Source: Blastomussa wellsi
Taxonomy: Eukaryota > Cnidaria > Anthozoa > Scleractinia > Plerogyridae
Reading direction: 5' to 3'
Assembly (NCBI GenBank): GCA_947652115.1
Contig: OX393569.1
Span: 6,047,066 to 6,111,065, forward strand
DNA: 64,000 nt
Positions 20,301-31,254 of the stretch are shown in pieces (position 1 is the stretch's first letter; the number at the start of each line of letters is the position of its first letter). The translations under genes were made by a program, and so were the position numbers. The notes below the pieces were generated by a model. That model was not told where the DNA came from and made no database searches. It saw only the letters and a list, made by a program, of their open reading frames with translations.

Positions 20301-23300
20301 TGTGGGAGGCGCAGTGGCCTAATGGTTAGTGCGCTGGACTCTGGATCGGACGGTTCGGGTTCGAGTCCTGGCCGGGCCACTGCGTTGTGTTCTTGGGCAA
20401 GACACTTTACTCTCACAGTGCCTCTCTTCACCCAGGTGTATAAATGGGTACCGGCGAATTTACTGCTGGGGGGTAACCCTGCGATGGACTAGCATCCCAT
20501 CCAGGGGGGAGTAGAAATACTCTCTGTCGCTTCATGCTACAGAAACCGGGATAAGCTCCAGCCTGATGGGCCACTAGGCCTGACTGCTGACTTACCTTAC
20601 CTTACCTTATACCTATAGAGTGTTTTCACATGACGTCACGGCGGCCATATTGGTGTTTCAAAACAATCCTCCGGGAATTGAATTCTATTGTTATGAAAAT
20701 ATTATCTTTTGTTTCAGCAATCCAATATGGCCGCTTGTCACGTGTGTGAAAATACTCTATATGTAGGGATTCGTATAGTCAAGCATGCAGCAGGATTTTT
20801 AGCCGGCCAAGGTCATAGCCTTGTTTTGGTAGCCTGGGCGTTGATTAACGTGTGTTACGTCCAAAGAAGTCCTTCGATTAATACCAAAATTATGGGATAA
20901 TTAGTAAGGTGTGATTAACAGTCAAATTTTGCTCTGCCCCTACCGCCACCGCCCCACGAACGTGTTTGGGTCACCTGTCCAGTGAAAGACATGTGCTTTT
21001 GTGAGCTTATTATTGACGCGGTCTTTGCATCAGCCTCTCGGAAGCATCTCACCTACTCACAATAATTACGTACTGTAATTATGAAGTAAAATTTCGGCAA
21101 AGGTTTTTAAACCCTGACCCTGTTTATTTAAGGATAAAGAAAACGGAATTTGATAACCTGGTTGAGGCCCAAACTCGAAAAATGACACCCTATTCAAGGA
21201 AAAAACTAAAACAAAAAAGGTATGAACGGGTCAACCTTATTTCGCCCCTGTACGGTTGATACTCTAAAAGGATTGTTCAGTTTAAATTTACTGCTTCTTT
21301 TTCTTTTCACTTGCCGTTTACGTACTGCAATTTTAGAATATACAATTTCAATACCCTATCTAAGGATCCAGGAACAATATGCCAAAATGGGGCAAAAATG
21401 ATACCCTATTTAAGGGTCAAGAACCTCAAAAAGACATACCCTATCCCGCGGCACATACCTATATAGCTCATATACGAGAGTACCTCCCTCTCACCTCTCC
21501 CGGACTTTGAATGGGCCCCTTTCCTCGGTGAAATTAGAAATTCTATACTTGAATGTCTAGAATGACCAATTGATGACTAAATGATTTCACTCCCATTAAG
21601 TCCGAACCTCCGACCAAGACAGGAGGGTCAGTCACCTACACACGCAAAGCTGTTTACTTCACAAGCCAGACAAATCCGTGCTAAGAAACCAATTTAGTTT
21701 TACACGGGGTGGTAACGTAAACGTTGGACTTTTTCTGTTATTGTTTTAAACAGTAAAACTATGCGTCGACACGATCATTTGCGACAAATTCAAGAAGGAA
21801 TGTGGCACAAACCACAGGGTTTATAAGAACTGGATTACTGAGAGATGCGCTGCTACATGTGGATTTTGTGGTAAGTATTATAAAATAAATTCGTTGTAGT
21901 TCCTTAATGCATGCATCTTAATGTATTTATCGGGCGTGCTTCCGTTCATCGCTTGCCAAGGAGCACCGGTTTAAGTATAATAGCTCTTGAGTTTCCATCA
22001 TCGTTGCCTAGATACACGTTTTTGCATCCTGTAATGTCATATGAAGTAGTTTAAGATTCCTGACTACCAACTGACCAGGTCTGTTGACGAAAGTAGTTTT
22101 GTAGTGCCTATGTAATTGAGTGTTGAAATTAAATACTTATGAGGATCTTTTCCCTTGTTAATATGATGTTGATTAATACTTTCTTAGCTGCGGCAAACAG
22201 ATTTTCACAAAGCGCTTGAGTTTAATAAAGGAAAAATCGATTATGGCCAAACTTAGTCTTATCATCCGCTATTGTTACTTTCTTCTTCCTTTTTGATTGG
22301 TTGAGATATACTCTGGACACGTTATTTTGCTTACGATGATACTCGCTTGCGAGGTGCACTGTCTACCTGACAGAACGAAGGTGAGAACATGGGGAAACGC
22401 GAAAAATGAGACAAGCCCGCTGGCGGAACAGGTCGAATGAGAACATGATTATTGAACTCGGTTATCGCATAGTATCGTGATTTCTCACTGTATCCCTTTC
22501 GAATATTCAGGTCAACATTTAGCCTCTGTCACCTGTAAACAATTAGCATTGGAAAATACGTTAACTGACTGTTCAGTTAACTCATGATATATATCGTTCA
22601 GTAAAGCTTCGATCAAACGGCGCATGATAGTCGATGATAGTTTTAAATCCCCGAACTATCATCAACTATTATACGCGTGTTCAAACGGGAAAACTATCAT
22701 TGACTATCATGAAGATTTTGAACAAGTTCAAAGTGCATGATAGTTTGTGTTCAAACGGACATGATAGCTGGAAGTATCATCGACTATGATCAACTATTAT
22801 GATCGTTTGATCGGGGCTTAACTGATTGGTGTTGATCGTGAAAAGATTCAAACCATTAACTAAGCAACATTGTTTAAATTTTCACCAATTTTTTTACAAA
22901 TTATCGGCAGTTAGATTTTAAGCATTCGTAGCAAGTGTTCGTTTATTCTTACAGGTGCACCAGCTAACCCCAAACAAAAATGTGAAGGAAAGAATCCGAA
23001 CTACGGATGTTGCTGGAATGGAGATGAAGCAACGGGACCTGGATTAGAGGGCTGTGCCGGTAAGCTCAATGTAGAAGAGAGTCACAGGTAACCCATGCTC
23101 ATTTTGGATTTCCTGTGACACGACGAGTCATTCAACGGTCATTCATACAAAACTAAATTATGCTTGATAAAGTAAGTAAAATAGTAAAGACTTTTAATCC
23201 CAGCTAGCCCACAGCTTCCGGCGGTTACAGGGACACTGCCACGGTATTTTGGCGTCATTTTAAATTGCTGAAATATGTTCCTGCATCAATGGAAACCCAA

Positions 23301-26300
23301 AAATAATGGTGTAGTTTTGTTACCTAGGGCTATATCACTACACTGAAACCGTTTATTGCCACCTATCACTTAGGATGGCAAGGATGGAAATGGATTGAAA
23401 TTTGAAAAAACGATCCAGTTTTTTTTTCAAATTCTGGACCCATTCATTGAAAATATCGCCAGAAATTAATTGTGGTTTGTTCTCTGAGCCACAATTCGTT
23501 TGATATCTTCCTGTTAGTCAACCAGGAGCATTTTGGGCACGAGTAAAGGTACCAGGTAAAGATTTTAGCAACGAATGAAGCTGAAAACATAGAATGAAGA
23601 GGCTAGGAGTCATACGAGTATTGCTACTCCCTCTGGGTGAGATGCAAGTCTATCGGAGGTTACTCCCCATCATACGGGTAGGTTGCCCCAACAATTCACT
23701 GTTACCGATTTAATATACTCCTGGGTGAAGAGGGGCACTGTGATTCTGAGAGCTAACTGCCTTTCCCAAGCCGGAACACAATTACCCCGGCCAGGGCTTT
23801 AACCCAGACCGTTCGATTCGGAGTCCATCGCGCAAATAATTAGAGCACCACGCTACCTCAATCATTGTTAATTCTAGCTAATTCGTTATTGTAAAATGCC
23901 TGTAAATTTGATTTGATTTAATGTAATATAATTTGATCTGATTTCATTTGTGCTTTACAGTGTCCCCAGTTAGTACGTCTGTGCTAGATACAGTTGACAC
24001 TCGAATAAAGTTAATTATTACTAAAGTTCATTATTACAGTTTTCTGATCGCTTTTTGCGATTTCTTTGCAGCCTGTGTTGACTCTAGCAAATATGTTTGT
24101 AATCTATTCAAAGACAAGTGCCACTCAAAGTTTTACTTCTCACGAAGCTTCATGGAACAGCACTGCCCCCAAACATGTGGACAATGCCGTAAATACTGCA
24201 TCTGTGTTTATCCTCCTGTTCTTATCTCCTAATTGGTCATTTTCTAAAGTTGACTGGAAACGAATATTTAAAACCATTTTAATCAGAAAATTAAGCCTGT
24301 CATTGGAAAGAGCATTCAAACATTTGTAAGCTCGTTAAATTTGAGTGTTGAATTTATGAAAATCTTACATTTAAGAGACCTTTGCATGGTTGGAGGGACA
24401 GGCGTCCCTCTATTCCATACTAAACTCTCTTGTTTCAGGGATTTTTAAAGACCCATCATTGACTTTCCTTTCCTCTAATCACATTCACATTTCACAATCT
24501 GACTAATGCTTGGATGCTCTTTCGCGTGGTAAGATTTACTTTTAAACCCAATCGAACCCAACCGATTTTAGGCATTCGTACCCAGTCCTCGGCTCACTTA
24601 GAAAATAGCTAATTGTAATACATGATTGAAAGCTGTAGGCATTTTTACAAAGCATGTCTATTCTACAGAGCATTTTCACTCACGTGAGAAGCGGCAATAT
24701 GGCAATACCGGTAAACAACATGGTAAAAGTACAAACTGTCAGAAAGTTGGCCACTCCGGAACTTCCGAAGGAAAGGAGAAACAGAGATAAACAGCTTATT
24801 GAAGAGTGGAGAATTTTTGAATTTTAACGGTGTGCTGTTATTGTCGTCCCAAGTTTATTACTGACAGCTTTCGTTTCCTCTTCATGCCAGCTTTCGATTG
24901 TTACGACACTAAAAAGAAATGCAGACAGTGGGGCCGTGAAGGTCGTTGCCAGCAAATGTTCTGGAATCACTTTATGAAGAAACACTGTCCCCAGTCATGC
25001 GGTCTCTGTAAAGGTAAGCTATTCCCAGGCAAGTTCGGCAAACCAGCCCGCTTAGCTGTAACATGTTCACTCCAAACCTTCGTCCTATGATATTCGCGAC
25101 GCCACAAAAAATTGTCTCTACTGAAACCAAGAATTGAGTACCTGAACTGCAGCATCACTTACAGTGATGGCTCTACTATGGATTTATGGAACGATCATCC
25201 TGACGAAATGCGCACACCTTATTATAGGAAATTAACGCGTCATGGTAATATTGAATATTGCTGAGTTTTGATGTGTTTACAGGCCATTGCATATGAGTTA
25301 ATATGACTGAGCTGTATGGTAGGTGTAAGCTTCAAGCGTAGACAGCCGGTTGGGTGTTTTTAATAAAACAATTATTCCATTCGTAGTGCCGCTCGCCACG
25401 TGTGTTGGCTGGCTATCTACCATGTCTACCATCTCATATCCAACGCACTCTCATGGAATAATTGTTAAATAAATATAGATAATACTGATATTTTAACCGC
25501 GTCATTAATAAATTTTCCATTTATTCATTCGTTCTTTCGTTCATTTAAATGCATGCCTGCTAATGACAAGTATACTGTTGTAACAACACAAGCAAAGATT
25601 ACTACTAACTTTGTAAATCTTGATCTGGTGTAGATGGTGCTTTGGAAAATTAACATCACCAGTCAACAGCCATTGGACTTTCTACACAACAGATCACACC
25701 TATCCACCAGACTATAAGTGGACTTTGTATATTATACATCACATTTATCTACCGGACTTTGAGTGAACTGCATACAAGTCAACGAATCTCTTATTAACCA
25801 CCGACACCCAAGAAACAATAAAAAATATAAAGCAAGAAATAACATTGTAAAAAACTAAAGGAAGAACTTATTGTTGACGAACGAATTATTGAAAGCATTA
25901 CAAGTCTTCTTACAAAGAATATCTCAGCCAAAATAAATCCCGAAAGGTCCAAATTTTAATTAAATGATTAAATTAATTAATTAATTAAAGAAATCTTAAG
26001 CATTCAAAAGAAAATTAGAGTTGAAAGCAACAGAAGTAAACGTCTAACTCAACAGGGATGGCCATGCATGTTGGCCAAGAAATTTAGCTGCTTATTACAT
26101 CTAGGGTGTTACTGTAAGAACATATGCCTAGATTGAAACTTTAAAAAATGACTTCTTTATATAGTGGGAAGTCTGAGAAAACACAGTGATCGGTTCATAA
26201 AGCCAGGCCTTGTACTCAAAGTACGGTTAGCGCTATCTACCAATCACAAGAGCTAAGCACTATATATCCAAACAGAATCGACAACGCTGTAAACAGGCAA

Positions 26301-27620
26301 GATTTATTCTAAGATCGTGCGCACGGCAAAGTATGTCACGTTATTCTCCTAGGCAAGCCTAGTTTCTCAGAGAACAACAAAGGAACTTGTCAACACAGCT
26401 CAGCGAAGAAAACTTGTCATGGAATATATCACGTTTCCAGAAATTCTAGGTTAAAACTTGTTTGTGTGCAATAGACCTTTTACATGCGCGTGGGGATTGG
26501 GTACTGGAGGTATACGTTCACCAATGGTTAACCATTAAGGTCTAGAGCTATCACCTTTTTCTATCACGTGGCGGAAAAATACCTCCAGTGCCCAATCTCT
26601 GCGCGGGATGTAAAGGACCAGTTGCTTTACGGTCCGTTTTGTAAATCAGAAACAAAATTTTCCTTAGAAAATGTTAAGAATAGAGGTCCCCTTTTAAAAA
26701 ATGTGTAGTAATATTTCTATATATTAATCAAACCTTTTCCTTAGAAACGAAAGTATGACCATAGCTTATTAGATCACTGCTTATTCATTTTATACGTTCC
26801 TTATGCAACCTTCTGAAGTCCATTTTGCTAAACTGTACAACAATGTCTCCAAGAAACACAACATTCATCAAAAACGAACAGTGAAACACGATTTCAAAGA
26901 TGTCTGTTTTAGATCACCCAATCAGTTAGTGCGAGACCCACACATTCTTACTAGAATTACCCAGGTATCTGATTCATAAACAAAGGAAAACTAAAAATCT
27001 AGTTGTTCGACTTAAATCGAATAAATAAGAGTATCATTTGTAATGGCACACAGTTAAGGAACTCAAAAGTCGGGATATACTGGCTGAGGAATATTACACT
27101 GTAGCTATTAGTATCCAATATTATCTCCAATTAACCATTATCGAGGTATCTTTATATCTCTCGGCCACATTATTTTCACATCCTACTATTCCTGACAAGA
27201 CCATATTTTCTTTTTTTCCAGGGAGTATCACATGATTGTCGTTGTTTTAATCTATATTTATGGTATAACTATTCTCGTAGTAACTGTCTTCCACCACTTT
27301 TCTTTGCCCTATATTATTATTGCATTTGAAGTGAATGTTATTGCATTTGTTAGAAGAGTAAGTATTCACGATACCGTAATTCCTATATAAGTAATGTAAA
27401 CACTGAAACTAGACGATGATATAATGTAAGTAGCGTACGTACATAGAACATGGTGTTGTAAAAGTATTTGCACTGTAAGTATTGCTTTTACTGACTGTGT
27501 TTTGCAGTTAGTAAAAACAATAGCAAAAAACGTCATCTAAAACTGAAAAGCGTCAAACGAAATCGAAAGGAAACTACTTTCGGTTTGATCACGAGACAAA
27601 GCAAAAAGAATACACCCTGA
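17308..27620 (+). CDS. Gene B: tandem paralogue of gene A, multi-ShKT secreted protein with basic tail
   Basis: Nine exons join in frame: 17308-17365, 18343-18399, 19350-19469, 20004-20096, 21754-21870, 22955-23059, 24072-24188, 24891-25013, 27508-27620, giving 300 residues (281 if 18343-18399 is skipped, also in frame). Order: signal peptide (1-19), short segment (20-38), ShKT (39-78), YGCC (79-109), ShKT (110-148), YGCC (149-183), ShKT (184-222), ShKT (223-263), tail (264-300). The core order and the strings VKLCVD and YGCCWNGDEATG match gene A exon for exon, so the two genes are tandem duplicates. The acidic exon of gene A is missing and the tail is instead strongly basic. All introns are phase 1. 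The core exons are well supported; the second and last exons are less sure, and an alternative last exon exists at 25634-25653. Confidence 0.78.
17446..17578. repeat. Palindromic element in gene B intron 1
   Basis: ACGAGAGACAGTGTTTCATC...GAAACACTGTCTCGAGT arms surround a short centre, with CACATTTCCAAACACC mirrored inside. It begins about 80 bases into intron 1. Confidence 0.75.
18343..18399 (+). CDS. Gene B exon 2: possible truncated ShKT exon
   Basis: A TTTTTTAG acceptor opens VKTCVDGYSAQIWRSNTAR before a GTAATT donor; the length is 57 bases, so frame is kept. The first codons match the start of the VKLCVD ShKT exons at 8161 and 21754, but only one cysteine is left. It is either a remnant of a decayed ShKT exon or a short cassette exon; whether it is spliced in is unknown. 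Confidence 0.4.
18400..19349. other. Gene B intron 2, no recognised element
   Basis: Holds a short GTA run near 19170-19182 but no exon, SINE or palindrome that I can support. Confidence 0.5.
19350..19469 (+). CDS. Gene B exon 3: ShKT domain 1
   Basis: Forty codons; HCRDHHRGC at the start, CARTCGFC at the end, six cysteines, acceptor TTGCTTTAG, donor GTAAGC. Confidence 0.85.
19702..19956. mobile_element. Palindromic MITE in gene B intron 3
   Basis: Ends AAGGTGATGGCAAACGAGGAC and GTCCTCGTTTGCCGCCACCTT are inverted copies; the interior repeats GGACACA/TGTGTCC several times. It ends about 50 bases before the YGCC exon acceptor. Confidence 0.8.
20004..20096 (+). CDS. Gene B exon 4: YGCC cassette 1
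   Basis: Thirty-one codons with PCQSYKYGCCQDRVTPADGP and GC; four cysteines. Acceptor TGTCCTCAG, donor GTAAGT. The D-R where other copies have D-G is unusual. Confidence 0.82.
20303..20608 (+). mobile_element. tRNA-derived SINE, complete copy with 14-base target duplication
   Basis: Starts TGGGAGGCGCAGTGG, A box TGGCCTAATGGTTAGTGC, B box GGTTCGAGTCC, a body with CTTGGGCAAGACACTTTAC and CTGCGATGGACTAGCATCCC, and a TTACC-repeat tail. ATACCTATAGAGTG occurs directly before (20289-20302) and after (20609-20622), the mark of LINE-driven insertion. Other copies: 23618-23866 (minus) and 63476-63790 (plus). Confidence 0.9.
20614..20763. mobile_element. Palindromic MITE with GGCGGCCATATTGG arms
   Basis: Ends ATAGAGTGTTTTCACA and GTGTGAAAATACTCTAT are inverted, as are CGGCCATATTGG and CCAATATGGCCG. 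Its left end was the target of the SINE at 20303-20608. Confidence 0.8.
21110..21480 (+). repeat. Interspersed repeat with ACCCTATTTAAGGG motifs, copy 1
   Basis: Shares AAGGTATGAACG, ACCCTATCTAAGGATC, AAAATGATACCCTATTTAA and GGCACATACCTATATAG with 31255-31990 in the same orientation. It gives the uninterrupted form of the site into which a MITE pair inserted at 31436. Confidence 0.75.
21754..21870 (+). CDS. Gene B exon 5: ShKT domain 2
   Basis: Thirty-nine codons beginning VKLCVDTIICDKFKKEC and ending CAATCGFC; six cysteines; acceptor TTTAAACAG, donor GTAAGT. Direct counterpart of gene A exon 5. Confidence 0.88.
22604..22819. mobile_element. Palindromic MITE with GATCAAACG ends
   Basis: AAGCTTCGATCAAACG at the left mirrors CGTTTGATCGGGGCTT at the right; ATGATAGT and ACTATCAT recur at least eight times inside, in both directions. 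Confidence 0.8.
22955..23059 (+). CDS. Gene B exon 6: YGCC cassette 2
   Basis: Thirty-five codons with KCEGKNPNYGCCWNGDEATG and GC. Twelve residues, YGCCWNGDEATG, are identical to gene A cassette 2. Acceptor TTCTTACAG, donor GTAAGC. Confidence 0.87.
23618..23866 (-). mobile_element. Decayed tRNA-derived SINE, minus strand
   Basis: Reverse-oriented and diverged copy of the SINE at 20303: it keeps GGGTGAAGAGGGGCACTGTG, CCGGCCAGGGCTTTAACCC (B box side) and ACCACGCTACCTCA. It lies in gene B intron 6. Confidence 0.7.
24072..24188 (+). CDS. Gene B exon 7: ShKT domain 3
   Basis: Thirty-nine codons, ACVDSSKYVCNLFKDKC at the start, CPQTCGQC at the end; six cysteines; acceptor CTTTGCAG, donor GTAAAT. 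Equivalent position to gene A exon 7. Confidence 0.88.
24891..25013 (+). CDS. Gene B exon 8: ShKT domain 4
   Basis: Forty-one codons with DCYDTKKKCRQWGREGRC and CPQSCGLCK; six cysteines; acceptor CATGCCAG, donor GTAAGC. Adjacent to ShKT 3 without a YGCC cassette, as in gene A. Confidence 0.87.
25367..25466. mobile_element. Palindromic AACAATTATTCC element, copy 2
   Basis: Outer ends AACAATTATTCCAT and ATGGAATAATTGTT match 12276-12390; the middle is diverged (GTCTACCATCTCATATCCAAC side kept). Confidence 0.75.
25634..25653 (+). CDS. Alternative short last exon of gene B
   Basis: A GGTGTAG acceptor would give DGALEN then TAA in phase 1 from the exon ending at 25013, with an AATAAA at 25817-25822. 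It competes with the 27508 exon; the acceptor here has a weaker pyrimidine tract. Confidence 0.25.
26471..26618. repeat. Palindromic element in gene B last intron
   Basis: TTTTACATGCGCGTGGGGATT...GTACTGGAGGTAT at the left mirrors ATACCTCCAGTGCCCAATC...GCGCGGGATGTAAA at the right. The rest of 25820-27500 shows nothing further that I can support. Confidence 0.7.
27508..27620 (+). CDS. Gene B terminal exon: basic tail
   Basis: After a GTGTTTTGCAG acceptor the phase-1 frame gives 37 residues to TGA at 27618, with 13 K/R, for example NNSKKRHLKLKSVKRNRK. No cysteine. AATAAA follows at 27759. The intron before it is 2.5 kb, the longest in gene B. The basic tail could bind glycosaminoglycans or other polyanions; that is inference. 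Confidence 0.5.
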
Positions 27621-27758
27621 CAGTTTTATCCCCTTATAATCGTGACAGACTGAAACAATTAATAAGAAAAAATGAAAAATTTATATATGAAATAATTTCA
27701 CCTGTTCGTATTATCACAAGTGTAGTTCTTTCGCTAACGTCACGTTTCGTCCGTCAGT

Positions 27759-27764
27759 AATAAA
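27759..27764 (+). terminator. Polyadenylation signal of gene B
   Basis: AATAAA 139 bases after the proposed stop at 27618-27620. Confidence 0.45.
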
Positions 27765-28151
27765 GACATGCCGTGTTGTTTTGAACCGAAGTTTATCTCC
27801 ACATGAAAGTTCGAGTTGGGTCGGTTTGGATGTAATTAGATCCCCTTTGTTTCGTCAATATCTAAGGCAAAGGAACCAACGCTTTATTATATTTTGTACA
27901 TTTTAACATGAAATGTTGAAATAGTTGAGATAGCTGATGTCGCATCGAGTTTATTGTGTCTCAAAAACTTGTCTAAACACGAAAACAAGTTTTGTTAAAA
28001 GAGTTGCGTGATCAATCAAGGACACGAAAACTTAAAAACACTTTATTCGATTTCTTAGACCGCACTCAACACAAAAGCAAAGGTGATTACTAAGCAAGTA
28101 GAGACACGGGGGTCCTATAAAACGATACCACCAACCTTCTAATCTGCTATC

Positions 28152-28159
28152 TATAAAAG
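28152..28159 (+). promoter_or_regulatory. TATA box before the 28303 signal-peptide exon
   Basis: TATAAAAG, followed 18 bases later by TATAAAAT at 28171-28178. The ATG at 28303 is about 150 bases downstream. This is the clearest core promoter in the cluster. Confidence 0.55.
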
Positions 28160-28302
28160 GTTCTAGCTGCTATAAAATAAGTCACCTGTTTCATTGCCGC
28201 TCAAAGCTGGAAGAACTAACATTTTTAGCTTCTCTACCAGAGCTTTCTTCGCCAAACTAAACAAACTAGTTGTACTCCTGTACCATCGCTAAAAACGCAG
28301 CA

Positions 28303-28387
28303 ATGGAATGCAAGAAGAATTCGAAGTTGTTAGCAGTTTTTGTGGTTTGTCTCTTGTTCGAAAATATCTCTAGTGTGGCAGACAATG
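28303..28387 (+). CDS. Signal-peptide first exon without assigned downstream exons (gene C)
   Basis: Twenty-eight codons from ATG: a basic start, hydrophobic core LLAVFVVCLLF, then ENISSVADN, ending phase 1 at GTAAGT. No ShKT or YGCC exon is seen between here and 32970. It could be an alternative first exon for gene D (splicing to 34245 keeps frame, total 265 residues), or the head of a paralogue that lost its modules. Confidence 0.6.
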
Positions 28388-28591
28388 GTAAGTGTTTCTT
28401 GATTAACGTAATTTAAGCTTGCTTATAGATTTAGCGAGTAATATCTATATCCATGATTTAAAATGTTTTATCAGTGTGGTGTAGAGGTTTCTACGTAAAA
28501 TGATAGTCAGTCAACAACGTCAAGATACGTTAAGATGTCGTCACTTTTTTAAAGAACGATGTTTACTTCCGAGTTTATAATTTGTCAACAA

Positions 28592-28685
28592 GGCCCCGGT
28601 TGTTCAAAGAGTGGATAACGCTATCCACTGGATAAATCACTATCCAGTGGATAGTGTAGTTTGTTTTGCCAACACTTATCCACTA

Positions 28686-28720
<35 letters not shown>

Positions 28721-28738
28721 CTTTGGACAACCTGGGCA
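28592..28738. mobile_element. Palindromic MITE with GGATAACGCTATCC arms
   Basis: GCCCCGGTTGTTCAAAG and CTTTGGACAACCTGGGC form the ends; GTGGATAACGCTATCCAC and ATCACTATCCAGTGGATAG repeat in mirror. It sits 205 bases after the signal-peptide exon. Confidence 0.85.
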
Positions 28739-29290
28739 AGGATAATTGGTTAAGGATATTCTGCGGCCCATGTCTCAGAAACTCATTCGCGTAAACATGA
28801 TAGCTACGCAACATATAATTATATAAATTGAAATATCATTACTTTTTTTAAAGAACGCCAAGTTATAGAATTGACCATTCAAGTTTCACAGTCCGTATTA
28901 TGGATAAAACTCATACTTTATTCACGTGCATCTGCCAAATGGAAAATAAAGACTGTTCATACCAAATATGGTTTATTAACCAGGAATGAAATAACCTTTG
29001 GCAATGTTGAAAATTGCCTTGAAATCAAAGGAAACCTTAACATAAACGTAGCAATGCATTGAGAATTGAAACAAGGATGGCTTCGCATGCGTGAACTGAA
29101 AGATTGAAAAAGGATTCTAATTTACAAACTACAAAAATTTAGGCATAACGAATGAACAGCTTCTTTAAATCAAATCATATGTTTACACGTTACCAGCTTT
29201 TTTATTCATCCAACGCTGACATTTCAAATTGAAGAGCACGAAACTGCAACGAAACACAAAAACCACACCATTTCCAATTCGGCACGTTTT

Positions 29291-29472
29291 ACAGTCTTTC
29301 CCGTAAAACCGTGAACACCAGAAAAAATTTCTGGAATGTTTATTGTGTAGCGACCAATCGCAGCAAAGTTCAGGACACGCGAACAAACCTCAAAACCACA
29401 AACTAATGACCGTTGCTGTTTGCGGTTTAGTTTTTTCACACCTGATTGGCTTTTTCTTTGTAACACAATAAC
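29291..29472 (-). repeat. Inverted partner of repeat 8381-8565
   Basis: Reverse-complement copy of the gene A intron 5 repeat; a short third piece (CATTTCTGGTGTTCACGG) follows at about 29483-29515. Confidence 0.8.
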
Positions 29473-29529
29473 ATTCCATAAACATTTCTGGTGTTCACGG
29501 TTTTACGGGAAAGACGGTAATACCTTTCC

Positions 29530-31250
29530 GTAGGCAGTTTAATAAATAGAGAATTACTGTCAACGCTGTTACAAACTGTATTATTCATATTTTAAAGCTC
29601 CTTTTCTTATTTAAATCTATGTGGCGATAACTGAACCAAACTTGAAATCCCGAAAGTAGTCCATAGAAACAAATAATGAAACCTCAAAAAGGAGATAAAC
29701 ACTCAAGGCCCAATTTTAGAAGAAAAAATAAAACAAAACTGAAGACAAATCAAACAGTTCAACTACTTCTAGTTTGTTTTGAACATGTTGAATGTATTTA
29801 ATTATTTATAGTCTATAGAAAATAAATCCGCTCGAGGGGCATGTTAATAGGCTACTTACGTCAAGCCTGACGCAGTCTTTTCTTCTCAACTAAAGCACAA
29901 ACGGTATGAGTCTTCGTAGGTAAGCAGATCTTCTCAGTTTGCTAAATCATCTTCACAAAGCGTTAACCTCATTACTCTGACCGCAATGGCAATATTGCTA
30001 TGTTGCCGGCTTTGCTGGTAAACCATTAGCTATATCTTTCATATTAACTGATATAATCTTTCGCACCCAAACTTCGTTAAAAAAACAAAAGAACCACTAG
30101 TTATTATCGAGATACCGAAAGAAAGTGGCTAAAGGCATTTTAACAGCCATTTTTTTATAATTATTTTGTTTACTACCTAGAGCATAAAGTGGATGTCAAA
30201 TCCCGCTGCAGCGTAACGCCAATGGAATATATAATTTCTACAGTATTGAGTACCTAAGCATACGAAACAAAACCAGACGAAGAGGAGGAGTTATCTGGTT
30301 TATTGATCAGAAAGCCGCATATTAAATAATGTGTATAACACCAAAAGTAAATTGTTGAGAATGAAGCCATCTAAAAAGACGAGATAGTCATCGAATGATA
30401 AACTTCCTCAACTAGTATTCAACTCGTAGCCATCATGATTACGTAACCTGCAATCATTTGCAGAAAGAGTTGAGCCACAGTTGGTTAGATGTCACTCTAA
30501 ACATTTCAGTAGTGATGTACATTGTGATACGATTGCTTCCAAAAAATAAATGTTTCAGAAGGGAGCTTGATCAAGTGGCATTCAACTCCAGTCGTAACAA
30601 CGAGGATTACGTATATAACTTACCAGAGCCGTAGCTAGACAGTTGTAGGCGCAATTTTTTTACAAAAGCAATGTAAGAAAAACACATTTCTTTTATAATA
30701 ATTATATTTATATTCGAATTTCAGTTCATAACCTCTTACAACAACCGTACCAGAATAAATGCACAAAACCTTACTTAGCTCCAGGCGGTGCTGGCTACAA
30801 TCATTTGAAAACAAGAGTTTAACCACTCTTAGTCGAAAATATCATTTCAGACGTTTTATCAGCTGAATTTCAGGACTATATTGAAACTAGTAAAGGCGCT
30901 CTGTGCGGATGACCAATCTTAGCCTAAATTTTCAAGTTTGCCAATAATACAATCCTTCTCAATCTTCCTCATTCAAAGCAATCCTTGTTTCTGTTCAGTT
31001 TGTTGTTACATCTTTGGTGTTTTTGTACCTTGGTAAAATATATTATTTCCAGCTTTTCTTGGATTTGAAGGCAATTTTATGAAATACCAAATGTGACTTC
31101 ATTTCACTAAGAACCTTAAGCAAGAACTTTGGCTCATCTAAACATTCGGGGGTTTGGAAGAATTCGAGAATAACTGTCTCCGACCCCCGTCGTGCTTTAC
31201 TAAAATGCAACGCCGTAACACTGAGCGTGAAACGCCCGGGGAAGCTATCT
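29530..31250. other. Intergenic or intronic stretch, no firm feature
   Basis: Includes a fragment at about 30940-31020 related to the MITE at 37203 (CCTAAATTTTCAAG and CAATCCTTGTTTC). A possible acceptor at 30179 opens 25 codons with one cysteine before a stop, but nothing else supports it as an exon. Confidence 0.4.
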
Positions 31251-31254
31251 TAAA

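Noticed and set aside
30180..30256. Possible last exon for the 28303 signal-peptide exon
   Set aside because: Acceptor and phase fit, but only 25 unremarkable codons with one cysteine follow; not enough to support an exon.
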